The notes under the pieces were generated by a model that worked only from the letters and a program-made list of their open reading frames with translations, made no database searches and was not told where the DNA came from. This document shows, piece by piece, positions 24,611 to 32,599 of a DNA stretch of 64,000 bases. Source of the DNA: Symbioplanes lichenis (GTDB lineage Bacteria > Actinomycetota > Actinomycetes > Mycobacteriales > Micromonosporaceae); assembly GCF_030709675.1 (NCBI RefSeq), contig NZ_JAUZQD010000013.1, positions 186,001-250,000 of the forward strand, given 5' to 3'. Each line of letters opens with the position of its first letter. Positions within the stretch are counted from its first letter, which is position 1. A program made the translations under genes and the position numbers.

Positions 24611-25629
24611 CTTCGTACCGGGACACACTCACACCCCAGATGGGACAGTACGCGGAACGTTTCGACGACCGCGCCGAGATCCGCTGGATGCCCTATCTCA
24701 TGTATTTCCATCCGGTCGATCACCGTTCCGCGGTCGTCAACACCGACGGCCTCGGATTCCGGCTGGCGCAGGGGCCCGGGGCCACGGCCTCGGCCGGAAG
24801 CCAGGTGCCCGGGGGGCCGGTGAACCTCGTCGCCGGCAGTTCCACCGTCTTCGGCATCGGCGCCTCGTCCGACGCGAACACCCTGGCGTCGCGGCTCTGG
24901 GACCTGTACGGCGCCGACCGGCCGTGGCTCAATTTCGGCGGGCGCAGCCACAACTCCACGCAGGAGCTGCTGCTGTTCACCCTGTACCGGCACCTGGTGC
25001 CGCAGATCGACCGGATCGTGCTGTTCTCCGGGTTCAACGATCTCGGCCTGGCCCGGCTGCCGCGGTGGATGCAGGGCGACGACGGCGCCTTCTTCAACTG
25101 CCGGGAGTACTACGAACAGCTGGACGAGCTGCGGATCAAGCAACGGCGCGCAGCCGGTCTGTCCCGGCGCCACGCCCGCCGGGTCCTCGAGCGCACCGCG
25201 GAGGATCTCGCCGTCCCCGATCTCGACGAGCAGATCGGCGCCGCCGTGGAGCGGACGACCCGCCACCTCGAGAACTGGCGCCTGCTCGCCGACGGTCTCG
25301 GCGCCCGGCTGACGTTCGTGTTGCAGCCGCTCGCCCCCTGGGTCCGGGAGAAGCCGGCGCCGGAGGAGGAGCTGATCTTCGCCGAGCTGGACGAGATCGC
25401 CGACTTCGGTCAGGCGTACGGCGACATCGCCCGCCTCGAGGTGGGCCGCCGCTACGCCGCCGAGCTGTCCGCCGGATGCCAGAAGCTCGGCGTCCCGTTC
25501 GTCGACATGAACCCGCTGCTGGGCCGGGCCACCGGGCCGGCCGACTGGCTGTTCGTCGACCGCATCCACTTCACCGACCACGGGCACGACGTCGTCGCCC
25601 GGCTGCTCCGATCCCACCTCGAGGACTGA
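24607..25629 (+). CDS. SGNH/GDSL-type hydrolase of the carbamoyltransferase module
   Basis: 340 residues, starting in an ATGA overlap with the MFS gene. The four SGNH blocks are present: VNLVAGSSTVFG (Ser near 78-79), LNFGGRSHNS (Gly), VLFSGFNDLG (Asn144) and WLFVDRIHFTDHGHD (Asp and His near the C-terminus). No signal peptide, so cytoplasmic. SGNH proteins of this kind recur next to carbamoyltransferase, SxtJ-like and DUF5989-like genes in other bacteria. Here it is in one operon with a carbamoyltransferase (27912) and SxtJ-like protein (29755). It may hydrolyse or transfer an ester in the carbamoylated product; unproven. Confidence 0.8.
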   Translation: MTSYRDTLTPQMGQYAERFDDRAEIRWMPYLMYFHPVDHRSAVVNTDGLGFRLAQGPGATASAGSQVPGGPVNLVAGSSTVFGIGASSDANTLASRLWDLYGADRPWLNFGGRSHNSTQELLLFTLYRHLVPQIDRIVLFSGFNDLGLARLPRWMQGDDGAFFNCREYYEQLDELRIKQRRAAGLSRRHARRVLERTAEDLAVPDLDEQIGAAVERTTRHLENWRLLADGLGARLTFVLQPLAPWVREKPAPEEELIFAELDEIADFGQAYGDIARLEVGRRYAAELSAGCQKLGVPFVDMNPLLGRATGPADWLFVDRIHFTDHGHDVVARLLRSHLED

Positions 25630-25632
25630 GAC

Positions 25633-25719
25633 ATGACTCTGCTCAAGGCCCTGTTCCGCCGCATCTTCCGGCGCAACCGCAAACCGAAGAACGACGCCTC
25701 CATCTACCCGATGTTCTGA
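25633..25719 (+). CDS. 28-residue basic peptide between SGNH hydrolase and diiron oxidase
   Basis: Too short for most gene callers. ATG 25633 lies 3 bases after the SGNH stop and TGA ends 7 bases before the next ATG, so it fits exactly into the operon. The peptide starts MTLLKALFRRIFRRNRKP and ends NDASIYPMF: an amphipathic, strongly basic N-terminal half and an aromatic C-terminal tail. GAGGACTGAGAC upstream gives a weak ribosome site. The position next to carbamoyltransferase-module genes and the I-Y-x-x-F tail recall a shortened DUF5989-type small protein, members of which end in a similar I-Y-T-L-F. Alternatives are a RiPP-like precursor or carrier peptide acted on by the ligases and radical SAM enzymes. 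Function not known. Confidence 0.6.
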   Translation: MTLLKALFRRIFRRNRKPKNDASIYPMF

Positions 25720-25726
25720 GGACACG

Positions 25727-27919
25727 ATGACGATCTCGTCGACGACCGCACCGGCGGTGGCCGGAGCGGAGGCCGGACCGGACACGTCCTGGCTGCGCAC
25801 GCTGTACGCCGAGCTGTGCGACCCCGAGTCGGTCGTGCCCGGCGCCGTGGCGGATCAGGTCCGGGCAGAACTGCGGAGGCTGCCCGGCCCCGACGTCCCC
25901 GCGTGGGACCTCACGGACGACACGCAGGCCCTCGCCGCCTGGTCCGGCCGCGAGGCGGCCGGGTTCGAGCGGCTGTGGCAGGAGCTCGGCCCGGACGACG
26001 GCGTCCGTGACCTCGTGCTGCGCCGGGCCGCCCTGAACTGTGCTCCGCTCGCGCTGATCTCCGGCGCGTGGCTGCAGTGGCTGAGCAGCATGGCCGAGGC
26101 CGACGACCCGCTGACCCTGCGCGTGCTCAAGCTCTACGCCGGTGACGTGGGAGCCGGCCACGCGCACAGCTCGCGGGGCGACGCCTACCTGACCCTGCTG
26201 CGCCGGCTGCAGCTGGCCGACAACGCCGTCCCGGCGTCCGGCCTGGCCCTGGACAGGCGGATCCACGACGACGCCTTCTACCTGCCCGCTGTGCTGCTGC
26301 TGATGAGTCGCCGGCCCGAGGAGTTCCGCCCCGAGATCCTCGGCGCCGATCTCTGCCTGCGCACGACGGGGCTGCTGCCGCCGCTGGCGCTGGTTCGCGC
26401 CGGTGTGCCCGGCGCCGCCTGGAACGACCTGGACCCCGCCTCCGCCCGCTCCGCCGGGGACCCGCCGGGCCGGGAGCTGGTGCGGGCCGCGGTCGCCGGA
26501 TGCCTCGACGGAGGGGACGCCCAGGTGCGGGACCGGGTCGCCGCCGGCTTCCGCTGGGCCGCCGCCGCGGTGCGGGAGTGGGGCGCCGGGCTCCGCGCCG
26601 AGCTGGAGGCCGCCCGGGACCCCGCGGCGGAGATGGCCGCGCTGCTGCGACTGCGGGCCCGGGAGGGTGCCGTCTACCACCATGCGGTGGATCTGGGCGG
26701 CCGCTCGCTGGCCGACTGGCTGACCCAGGCCCGGACCGACCCGTGGCCGTTGCTCGACGTCCTGTCGCGCAGCAAGCTGGTCCGTCCGGGCGACCCGGCG
26801 CGCAGCGCCCTGGCGACCGGGCTCGTGGGCGAGCGGGGGGCGATGTTCCGGGTCTTCGCGCCGACCGACCTGGAAACCATCCGCCGCTGGATCCGGAGCC
26901 TGCCGGGGGCGAAGGGCGGCCCGGAGCCGGAACCCACCGCGCCGCCGGCGGCGGCGATCGTGATCCGCCACCCGTTCCCGGCCCCGGACCCCGCGACCGG
27001 CGACGACCCGGACCTGCGCACCGCCTACGCGCTGCTGCAACGCCGGACCGTGACGCCCGCCGTCCGCCGCTTCGCCCTCGACTACGTCCACGCGTGGCTG
27101 GGGCGTTCGGCCCACCGGATCGACAGCGCCGGGGTGCCGCTGCCGGACGCCTGGACGTCGCAGGGCCTGCGCCCGTGGCTGACGACCAGGCACGAGGAGC
27201 ACGCCGCCGAGTTCGAGCGGGGAACCGGTGACGGGGTGCCCTCGCGCGAGCAGCTGATCGAGTCGTCGGTGCAGCTGGCCCCGCTCACGATGATCGACGG
27301 CGCCTGGCTGCAGGGATTCACCGACTACGCGCTCGCCTCGTCCTCGATCGGGTTCTCGCTGTTCGAGACCTACTGGGACGAGCTGGGCAACGGCGAGGCG
27401 CGGCTGAACCATCCGCTCATCTACCGCGAGCTGGTGGCGCAGATGGGTGTCGAGCTGCCGCCGACCGGATCCCTGGAGTTCGCCCGGTGGCCGGGCTTCG
27501 CGGACAGCTCGTTCGAGCTGCCGGTGTACTGGCTCAGCATCGGGCGGTTCCCGCGCACCTTCCTGCCCGAGGTGCTCGGCCTCAACCTCGCGATGGAACT
27601 GTCCGGCGTCGGCGGCAGCTACCGCCGGGCCCGTATCGCCCTCGTCGAGCACGGCTTCAGCACGCGGTTCGTCGACATCCACAACACCATCGACAACGTC
27701 GCCACCGGGCACTCCGCCTGGGCGGCCGACGCCATCGACAGCTTCATGTCCGGTATCCCCGCGACCGGGGACCCGGGGGCGCGGGAGGCGGCCTGGCGCC
27801 GCATCCGGCACGGTTACCGATCCCTCAACCCACCGGGAGACCTGCGGGCGCGGCTGGCCGCGGGCCGGGCTCGTCGCGCCGGCCGCCGGTGGCCGTCCGG
27901 AAGGCCCGGCCATGTCTGA
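25727..27919 (+). CDS. tandem haem-oxygenase-like diiron oxidase (HDO) family protein
   Basis: 730 residues, about twice the usual HDO length. The C-terminal half (about 500-700) has the pattern of iron-containing redox enzymes of the haem-oxygenase-like fold: MIDGAWLQGFTDYA, LFETYWDELGNGEARLNHPL with Glu and His ligands, FLPEVLGLNLAMELSG and DIHNTIDNVATGHS with Asp and His. The N-terminal half (about 90-240) repeats the framework (LISGAWLQWLSSMA, LKLYAGDVGAGHAHS, EILGADLCLRTTG) but the ligand Glu and His positions read Asp and Arg and the last ligand helix is absent, so it looks like a non-catalytic copy. HDOs include UndA, SznF and BesC, which cleave C-C bonds or make N-oxygenated groups with O2. 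Overlaps the carbamoyltransferase gene by eight bases. Confidence 0.75.
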   Translation: MTISSTTAPAVAGAEAGPDTSWLRTLYAELCDPESVVPGAVADQVRAELRRLPGPDVPAWDLTDDTQALAAWSGREAAGFERLWQELGPDDGVRDLVLRRAALNCAPLALISGAWLQWLSSMAEADDPLTLRVLKLYAGDVGAGHAHSSRGDAYLTLLRRLQLADNAVPASGLALDRRIHDDAFYLPAVLLLMSRRPEEFRPEILGADLCLRTTGLLPPLALVRAGVPGAAWNDLDPASARSAGDPPGRELVRAAVAGCLDGGDAQVRDRVAAGFRWAAAAVREWGAGLRAELEAARDPAAEMAALLRLRAREGAVYHHAVDLGGRSLADWLTQARTDPWPLLDVLSRSKLVRPGDPARSALATGLVGERGAMFRVFAPTDLETIRRWIRSLPGAKGGPEPEPTAPPAAAIVIRHPFPAPDPATGDDPDLRTAYALLQRRTVTPAVRRFALDYVHAWLGRSAHRIDSAGVPLPDAWTSQGLRPWLTTRHEEHAAEFERGTGDGVPSREQLIESSVQLAPLTMIDGAWLQGFTDYALASSSIGFSLFETYWDELGNGEARLNHPLIYRELVAQMGVELPPTGSLEFARWPGFADSSFELPVYWLSIGRFPRTFLPEVLGLNLAMELSGVGGSYRRARIALVEHGFSTRFVDIHNTIDNVATGHSAWAADAIDSFMSGIPATGDPGAREAAWRRIRHGYRSLNPPGDLRARLAAGRARRAGRRWPSGRPGHV

Positions 27920-29744
27920 TCTCGTCCTGGGAATCTCCGCCTACTACCACGACAGCGCCGCCGCGCTGGTGTCCGGCGGTGTGCCCGTCGCCGCCGCGCA
28001 GGAGGAGCGGTTCACCCGGCGCCGGCATGATTCCGGCTTCCCGGCCCGGGCGGTCGAGTACTGCCTCCGGGAGGCGGGCGCGACCCTCGCCGACGTCTCG
28101 GCGATTGCCTACTACGAGGACCCGGCGCTCAAGTTCCGCCGGGTGCTGGCCACCTATCTGGGCGCCGCGCCGGGCGGCCACGAGTCGTTCCGGGACACGC
28201 TGCCCGCGTGGCTGAGCTGGAAGCTGCGGACCGCCCGCCGGGTGCGCCGGGAGCTGACGGACCTCCGGCTGGGTCCGCCGCCGGAGATCGTCGTCCGCCG
28301 GCATCACGAGTCCCACGCCGCGTCGGCCTTCCTGCCGGGCCCGTACGAGTCGGCGGCGGTGCTCTGCGTGGACGGCGTCGGCGAATGGGCCACCACGACG
28401 CTGTGGCACGGCCGGGGCAGCGAGCTGAAGCCCCTGGCCGAGCTGCGCTTCCCGCACTCGCTCGGCCTGCTCTACTCGGCGTTCACCTACTTCTGCGGGT
28501 TCAAGGTGGACTCCGGGGAGTACAAGCTCATGGGGCTCGCGCCCTACGGCCGGCCCCGCTACGCCGAGGTCATCCGGAAGACCCTGATCGACGTGCGGCC
28601 GGACGGCAGTTTCCGGCTCGATCTGCGGTACTTCGAGTACCTGCGCGGCCGGACCATGACCGGCCCCGCCTTCGAGCGGCTGTTCGGCGGGCCGCGCCGG
28701 TCGCCCGAGAGCCCGCTCACCGAGCGCGAGTTCGACCTCGCCGCGTCCGTCCAGCAGGTGACCGAGGAGGTGATGCTCGGGCTGGCCCGCCACGCGCGGG
28801 AGCGCACCGGGGAGCGGCGCTTGTGTCTCGCCGGCGGCGTCGCGCTCAACTGCGTCGCCAACGGCCGCATCGCCGACGAGGGGATCTTCGACGAGCTCTG
28901 GATCCAGCCGGCCGCCGGCGACGCGGGCGGAGCGCTGGGGGCCGCCCTGGCCGTCGCCGCCGAGCGCGGCGCACCGCGGGCCCACCTCGGCACGGGTGCC
29001 GACGCCATGTCCGGCACCCTGCTCGGCCCCCGGTATTCCAGCGCGGAGATCAGCGCCTACCTGGACAGCATCGGAGCGCCCTACCGGCGGCTCGAACCGG
29101 GCGAGCTCAGCACCGTCGTGGCGGGCAAGCTCGCCGGGGGAGCGATCGTCGGCTGGCACCAGGGCCGCATGGAGTTCGGTCCCCGGGCGCTGGGCGCGCG
29201 CTCCATCATCGGCGATCCGCGGGATCCCGCGATGCAGTTGGCGATGAACCTGAAGATCAAGTTCCGGGAGTCGTTCCGGCCGTTCGCGCCCGCGGTGCTG
29301 GCCGAGGACGCCAAGGACTACTTCGAGCTGACCCAGGACAGCCCGTACATGCTGCTCGTCGCCGGGGTGGCGCAGGCTCAGCGGCTGGCCGCGGACACCA
29401 CCGGCGACCCCACCGGGATCGAGCTGCTCAACGTCCAGCGGTCGACGATCCCCGCCGTGACGCACGTCGACCACTCGGCGCGGGTGCAGACCGTCGGCCC
29501 CGCGGCCGAGCCGGCGTACCGGCGGCTGCTCACCGAGTTCAAGGCGCAGACCGGATGTCCCGTGCTGGTCAACACGTCGTTCAACGTCCGGGGAGAGCCC
29601 ATCGTGAACACGCCGCAGGAGGCGTACACCTGCTTCATGCGGACCAACATCGACTATCTGGTGCTCGGTGACTGTCTGCTCGACAAGGCGGATCAGCCCG
29701 CCTGGCACGACGACGACTGGCGCACCGAGATCCCGCTGGACTGA
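27912..29744 (+). CDS. O-carbamoyltransferase (NodU/CmcH/TobZ family)
   Basis: 610 residues, full length. The N-terminal Kae1-like domain has GISAYYHDSAAALV, RRHHESHAASAFLPG (metal-binding His) and LCVDGVGEWATTTLW; the middle CLAGGVALNCVANGRI; the C-terminal domain GRMEFGPRALGARSIIGDP and CPVLVNTSFNVRGEPI. These enzymes make carbamoyl-AMP from carbamoyl phosphate and ATP and transfer the carbamoyl group to a hydroxyl. SxtI of saxitoxin is a relative and is also followed by a small SxtJ membrane protein. The product of region A therefore probably bears a carbamate on a hydroxyl, perhaps one put in by the P450. Operon gene, with a 10-bp gap to the next. Confidence 0.93.
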   Translation: MSDLVLGISAYYHDSAAALVSGGVPVAAAQEERFTRRRHDSGFPARAVEYCLREAGATLADVSAIAYYEDPALKFRRVLATYLGAAPGGHESFRDTLPAWLSWKLRTARRVRRELTDLRLGPPPEIVVRRHHESHAASAFLPGPYESAAVLCVDGVGEWATTTLWHGRGSELKPLAELRFPHSLGLLYSAFTYFCGFKVDSGEYKLMGLAPYGRPRYAEVIRKTLIDVRPDGSFRLDLRYFEYLRGRTMTGPAFERLFGGPRRSPESPLTEREFDLAASVQQVTEEVMLGLARHARERTGERRLCLAGGVALNCVANGRIADEGIFDELWIQPAAGDAGGALGAALAVAAERGAPRAHLGTGADAMSGTLLGPRYSSAEISAYLDSIGAPYRRLEPGELSTVVAGKLAGGAIVGWHQGRMEFGPRALGARSIIGDPRDPAMQLAMNLKIKFRESFRPFAPAVLAEDAKDYFELTQDSPYMLLVAGVAQAQRLAADTTGDPTGIELLNVQRSTIPAVTHVDHSARVQTVGPAAEPAYRRLLTEFKAQTGCPVLVNTSFNVRGEPIVNTPQEAYTCFMRTNIDYLVLGDCLLDKADQPAWHDDDWRTEIPLD

Positions 29745-29754
29745 GGAGTCCCCG

Positions 29755-29940
29755 ATGCCGAGGCTTTTGCTCACACTGTTGTACTTCGTCGTTGTCGTGC
29801 CAATGGGTGGTGCCGTACGCCTGGTGCGCGACCCGCTGGCCCGGCGGTGGCGGGCGGGTGCCGCGACGTACTGGAGTCGCCCCGGCGCCGGTCAGGGTGT
29901 GTTCCCGGCCGGCGCGGCCGATCAGGGAAGGAGTCATTGA
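29755..29940 (+). CDS. SxtJ-like small membrane protein
   Basis: 61 residues from ATG 29755 with GAGGAG before it. One membrane helix (LLLTLLYFVVVVPMGG, residues 4-19) is followed by VRLVRDPLARRWRAGAATYW. This matches the C-terminal half of SxtJ-family proteins, which have a helix followed by R-D-P-L-x-R-x-W/F-x-x-x-A-x-S/T-Y-W. SxtJ and SxtK of the saxitoxin cluster accompany the carbamoyltransferase SxtI. Located directly after the carbamoyltransferase and overlapping the next start (TGATG). It may anchor the carbamoylation complex at the membrane; the match is by pattern recall. Confidence 0.7.
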   Translation: MPRLLLTLLYFVVVVPMGGAVRLVRDPLARRWRAGAATYWSRPGAGQGVFPAGAADQGRSH

Positions 29941-31187
29941 TGGAGGAGGGCTTCCTCGCCTTCGTCGAGAGCAACATGACCGGGACCGGGATGCAGGCGT
30001 TGCGCCTGGCCCACGACCGGGGCCTCGGCATCGCTTTCCTCACGTCCGACCTGGGTAAGTACGACGCCGACCCGGACGCCGCGCGGACCATCCGTGACCT
30101 CGCCGGCGAGATCGTCACCTGCGACACGAACAGTCCCGAGGCGCTGGAGAAGGCGCTGCGCAACCTGCCGGGGCCGGTGCGCGGCATCATGACCGTGATG
30201 GAGTACTTCGTACCGGTCGTGGCGGCCACGGCGAGCCGGATGGGCCTGCCCGGACTCGACCCCGGGGCGGCGGCCGCCGCTCGCGACAAGGGCCGCAGCC
30301 GGTCGGTCTGCCACGACCACGGCGTGCCGGTCCCGCGGTTCCGGTTCGTCGGCGCGCTCGATCAGCTCGATGCGGCCCTGGACGAGGTCGGCCTGCCGTG
30401 CGTCATCAAGCCGGTGGACGAGTCGGCGAGCATCGGAGTCACGCTCTGCCGCACCAGGGAGCAGGCGTACGAGCGGATGCGCGAGCTCGCCGGCAGCCGC
30501 ACGAACTCCAAGGGCCAGCCGCGGACGCCCGGCGGGCTGGTCGAGGAGTGCCTGTTCGGGCCCGAGGTCAGCGTCGAGACGTTCAGCCACGGCGGACGTA
30601 CCGTGGTGCTCGGCGTGACCGACAAGCTCCTGGGGCCGGTTCCGCACTTCGTCGAGCTGGGGCACACCTTTCCCTCCGGGCTGCCGCCGGAGCGCTCCCG
30701 GGCCGCCGCGGACGTGGCCGTCGCCGCGCTGGCGGCGCTCGGGTTCGACTACGGACCGGCGCACGTGGAGGTCAAGCTCACCGCGCGCGGGCCCGTGCTC
30801 ATCGAGGTCAACGCGCGCGCCGGCGGCGACTTCGTGCCCGACCTGGTCCGGCATGCGACCGGCGTGGGGCTGCTGGAGCAGACCATCGTCGCGAGCACCG
30901 GGGGGACGCCGCAGCTGCGGCCGAGCCGGCACGGGGGAGCGGCGATCCGGTTCCTCACCGGCAGCACCGGAGTGGTCGCCGCGCTGCCCGACACCACCGT
31001 CCTCGAGCACTTCCCGTCCGTGGTCGCCTTCCGGGTCAAGGCTGTTCCGGGCCAGCGGACCAGCCCCGCGGCCAACAGCCACGAACGACTGGGGTACGTG
31101 CTGACGAGCGCCGGGACGGCCCACGAGGCGGCTCTGGACGCCGATGCCGCCGCGGCGCAGCTGGCCCTCACCTACGAGGCGAGCTGA
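29940..31187 (+). CDS. ATP-grasp carboxylate-amine ligase (second copy)
   Basis: 415 residues from the ATG that overlaps the SxtJ-like stop; GGAAGGAG lies just before. ATP-grasp motifs: CVIKPVDESASIGVTLC (Lys and loop), LVEECLFGPEVSVETF (Glu for ATP) and VLIEVNARAGGDFVPD (Glu-x-Asn-x-Arg metal site, complete). It parallels the ligase at 3889: VTDKLLGPVPHFVELGHTFP here against VDKSLGRAPYFAEVGHLAP there. These enzymes join carboxylates to amines through acyl phosphates. Two in one PKS/NRPS-free cluster suggest two amide bonds in the product. Last gene of the 23348-31187 operon and right boundary of region A. Confidence 0.85.
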   Translation: MEEGFLAFVESNMTGTGMQALRLAHDRGLGIAFLTSDLGKYDADPDAARTIRDLAGEIVTCDTNSPEALEKALRNLPGPVRGIMTVMEYFVPVVAATASRMGLPGLDPGAAAAARDKGRSRSVCHDHGVPVPRFRFVGALDQLDAALDEVGLPCVIKPVDESASIGVTLCRTREQAYERMRELAGSRTNSKGQPRTPGGLVEECLFGPEVSVETFSHGGRTVVLGVTDKLLGPVPHFVELGHTFPSGLPPERSRAAADVAVAALAALGFDYGPAHVEVKLTARGPVLIEVNARAGGDFVPDLVRHATGVGLLEQTIVASTGGTPQLRPSRHGGAAIRFLTGSTGVVAALPDTTVLEHFPSVVAFRVKAVPGQRTSPAANSHERLGYVLTSAGTAHEAALDADAAAAQLALTYEAS

Positions 31188-31202
31188 GGCACGGCCGATG
31201 TC

Positions 31203-31231
31203 TTGACACTCGTCGATGTCCGGCCTGGGAT
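31203..31231 (+). promoter_or_regulatory. TTGACA-17-TGGGAT promoter for secreted hydrolase
   Basis: TTGACA (31203-31208), a 17-base spacer and TGGGAT (31226-31231) form a sigma-A-like promoter. ATG 31238 starts 7 bases after the -10, and no ribosome site lies between, so the transcript is probably leaderless. The -10 is a weak match. Confidence 0.45.
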
Positions 31232-31237
31232 GGCCTC

Positions 31238-32599
31238 ATGGGTGGAACTCATGTCGCGGTCGTCACCGGGCTGGTCGTCGCGCTGGCCGGGCCGCCGGCG
31301 CCCGCTGCCGCGGCGGTCTGTGCGGCGCCGGTCCCGAGCACCACGCAGCCCGGCTATCTCGTCGCCGATCCGGACTGCGACCTCGACGGGACGCCGTTCG
31401 CCGCGCTGCCCGGGGCGCGCACCTGGACGGGCGTCTCGGCCGGGGCCGCGTACCGGATCGAGGTGCCGCGGGCGTGGAACGGGCAGCTGGTCGTCTTCGC
31501 GCACGGCTATCGCGGCACCGGCACCACCGTGTCCGTCGACAACCCCGATCTGCGGGCAGCCTATGTGGCGCGCGGGTACGCGTGGGCGGCCTCCAGCTAT
31601 GCGACCAACGGCTACGACGTGGGCCAGGGCGTGCGGGACTCGGTCGCGCTGATCGACGGCTTCCGCCGGGCCACGGGCGTACGCCCGGAGTCCGTCCTCA
31701 TGTCCGGCAAGTCCATGGGCGGGCACGTCACCGCGGTGGCGATCGAGGAGTATCCGCGGGCCTTCACGGGCGCGATGCCCTACTGCGGGGTGCTCGGCGA
31801 TACGGCGCTCCACGACTACTTCCTCGACGCGAATGTCACGGGCGCCGCGCTCGCCGGGGTGGACGCCGAGTTCCCGCCGCACCCGGACGCCGGCTACCGG
31901 GCGCGATGGGAGGAGCAGGTGGGGCGGATCGTCCCGGCGCTGGGCCTGCCGTCGGGGTCGACCCCGGCCGGGCGTACGTGGTCGGCGGTCCTCGAACGGC
32001 GCAGCGGCGGCGAGCGGCCCGGGTTCGGCAGCGCGTTCACGTTCTGGAACTCCCAGGCGTACGGGAATCTGCCGTTCCTGTTCGGTCTCCATCCCGGGCT
32101 GAGCGGGGGCACCGCGGGCATCGCCCCGGGCAACGTCACCGACAACCGGCACACGGTCTATCGCAGCACCGACCGGTGGTGGCCGACCCGCGCGGAGTGG
32201 CGCCTCAACCGGGACGTGCTGCGGGTGCGGCGAACGGCGAAGGCGGATCCGGGGCTGGCCGGCATCCCGGACATCGACGGGCGGCCGCGGGTGCCGGTGC
32301 TGTCGCTGCACGACATCGGCGATCTGTTCGTGCCGTTCTCCATGGAGCAGGTGTACGCGGCCCGGGGCGGCCAGTTCGTCTCCCGCGCGATCCGCGGCGT
32401 CGGCCACTGTGACTTCACGCAGTCCGAGCTGACCGAAGCCTTCGACGACCTGACCCGCTGGATCCGCACCGGGCACCGGGCCGCCGGCGACGCCGTCCTC
32501 GATCGCCGCGCGGTGGCCGATCCGGCGTTCGGCTGCCGGTGGACGCGCGGGCGGCACGCGAACTTCGTCGCACCGCCCTGCCCGTCATCGGTGGGCTGA
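31238..32599 (+). CDS. secreted alpha/beta hydrolase
   Basis: 453 residues with an N-terminal signal peptide (hydrophobic VAVVTGLVVALAG, then PPAPAAAA before mature VCAAPVPST). The alpha/beta-hydrolase core shows LVVFAHGYRGTG (oxyanion strand), LMSGKSMGGHVTAVAI (nucleophile elbow G-K-S-M-G-G), LSLHDIGDLFVPFS (acid) and GVGHCDFTQ (catalytic His). Mature Cys residues suggest disulfides. It probably hydrolyses an ester outside the cell. It follows region A by 50 bp but has its own promoter and a secreted product, so it may be outside the cluster. Its end overlaps a decayed gene on the other strand by 15 bases. Confidence 0.8.
   Translation: MGGTHVAVVTGLVVALAGPPAPAAAAVCAAPVPSTTQPGYLVADPDCDLDGTPFAALPGARTWTGVSAGAAYRIEVPRAWNGQLVVFAHGYRGTGTTVSVDNPDLRAAYVARGYAWAASSYATNGYDVGQGVRDSVALIDGFRRATGVRPESVLMSGKSMGGHVTAVAIEEYPRAFTGAMPYCGVLGDTALHDYFLDANVTGAALAGVDAEFPPHPDAGYRARWEEQVGRIVPALGLPSGSTPAGRTWSAVLERRSGGERPGFGSAFTFWNSQAYGNLPFLFGLHPGLSGGTAGIAPGNVTDNRHTVYRSTDRWWPTRAEWRLNRDVLRVRRTAKADPGLAGIPDIDGRPRVPVLSLHDIGDLFVPFSMEQVYAARGGQFVSRAIRGVGHCDFTQSELTEAFDDLTRWIRTGHRAAGDAVLDRRAVADPAFGCRWTRGRHANFVAPPCPSSVG

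Noticed and set aside
25633..25719. The 28-residue peptide as a PEARL-type scaffold peptide
   Set aside because: PEARL pathways need a LanB-like peptide aminoacyl-tRNA ligase of about 800 residues; none is in the window. The idea of a carrier peptide is kept only as an alternative.
31238..32599. Secreted alpha/beta hydrolase as last gene of region A
   Set aside because: It has its own likely promoter and a signal peptide while all region A enzymes are cytosolic; linkage cannot be excluded but is not supported.
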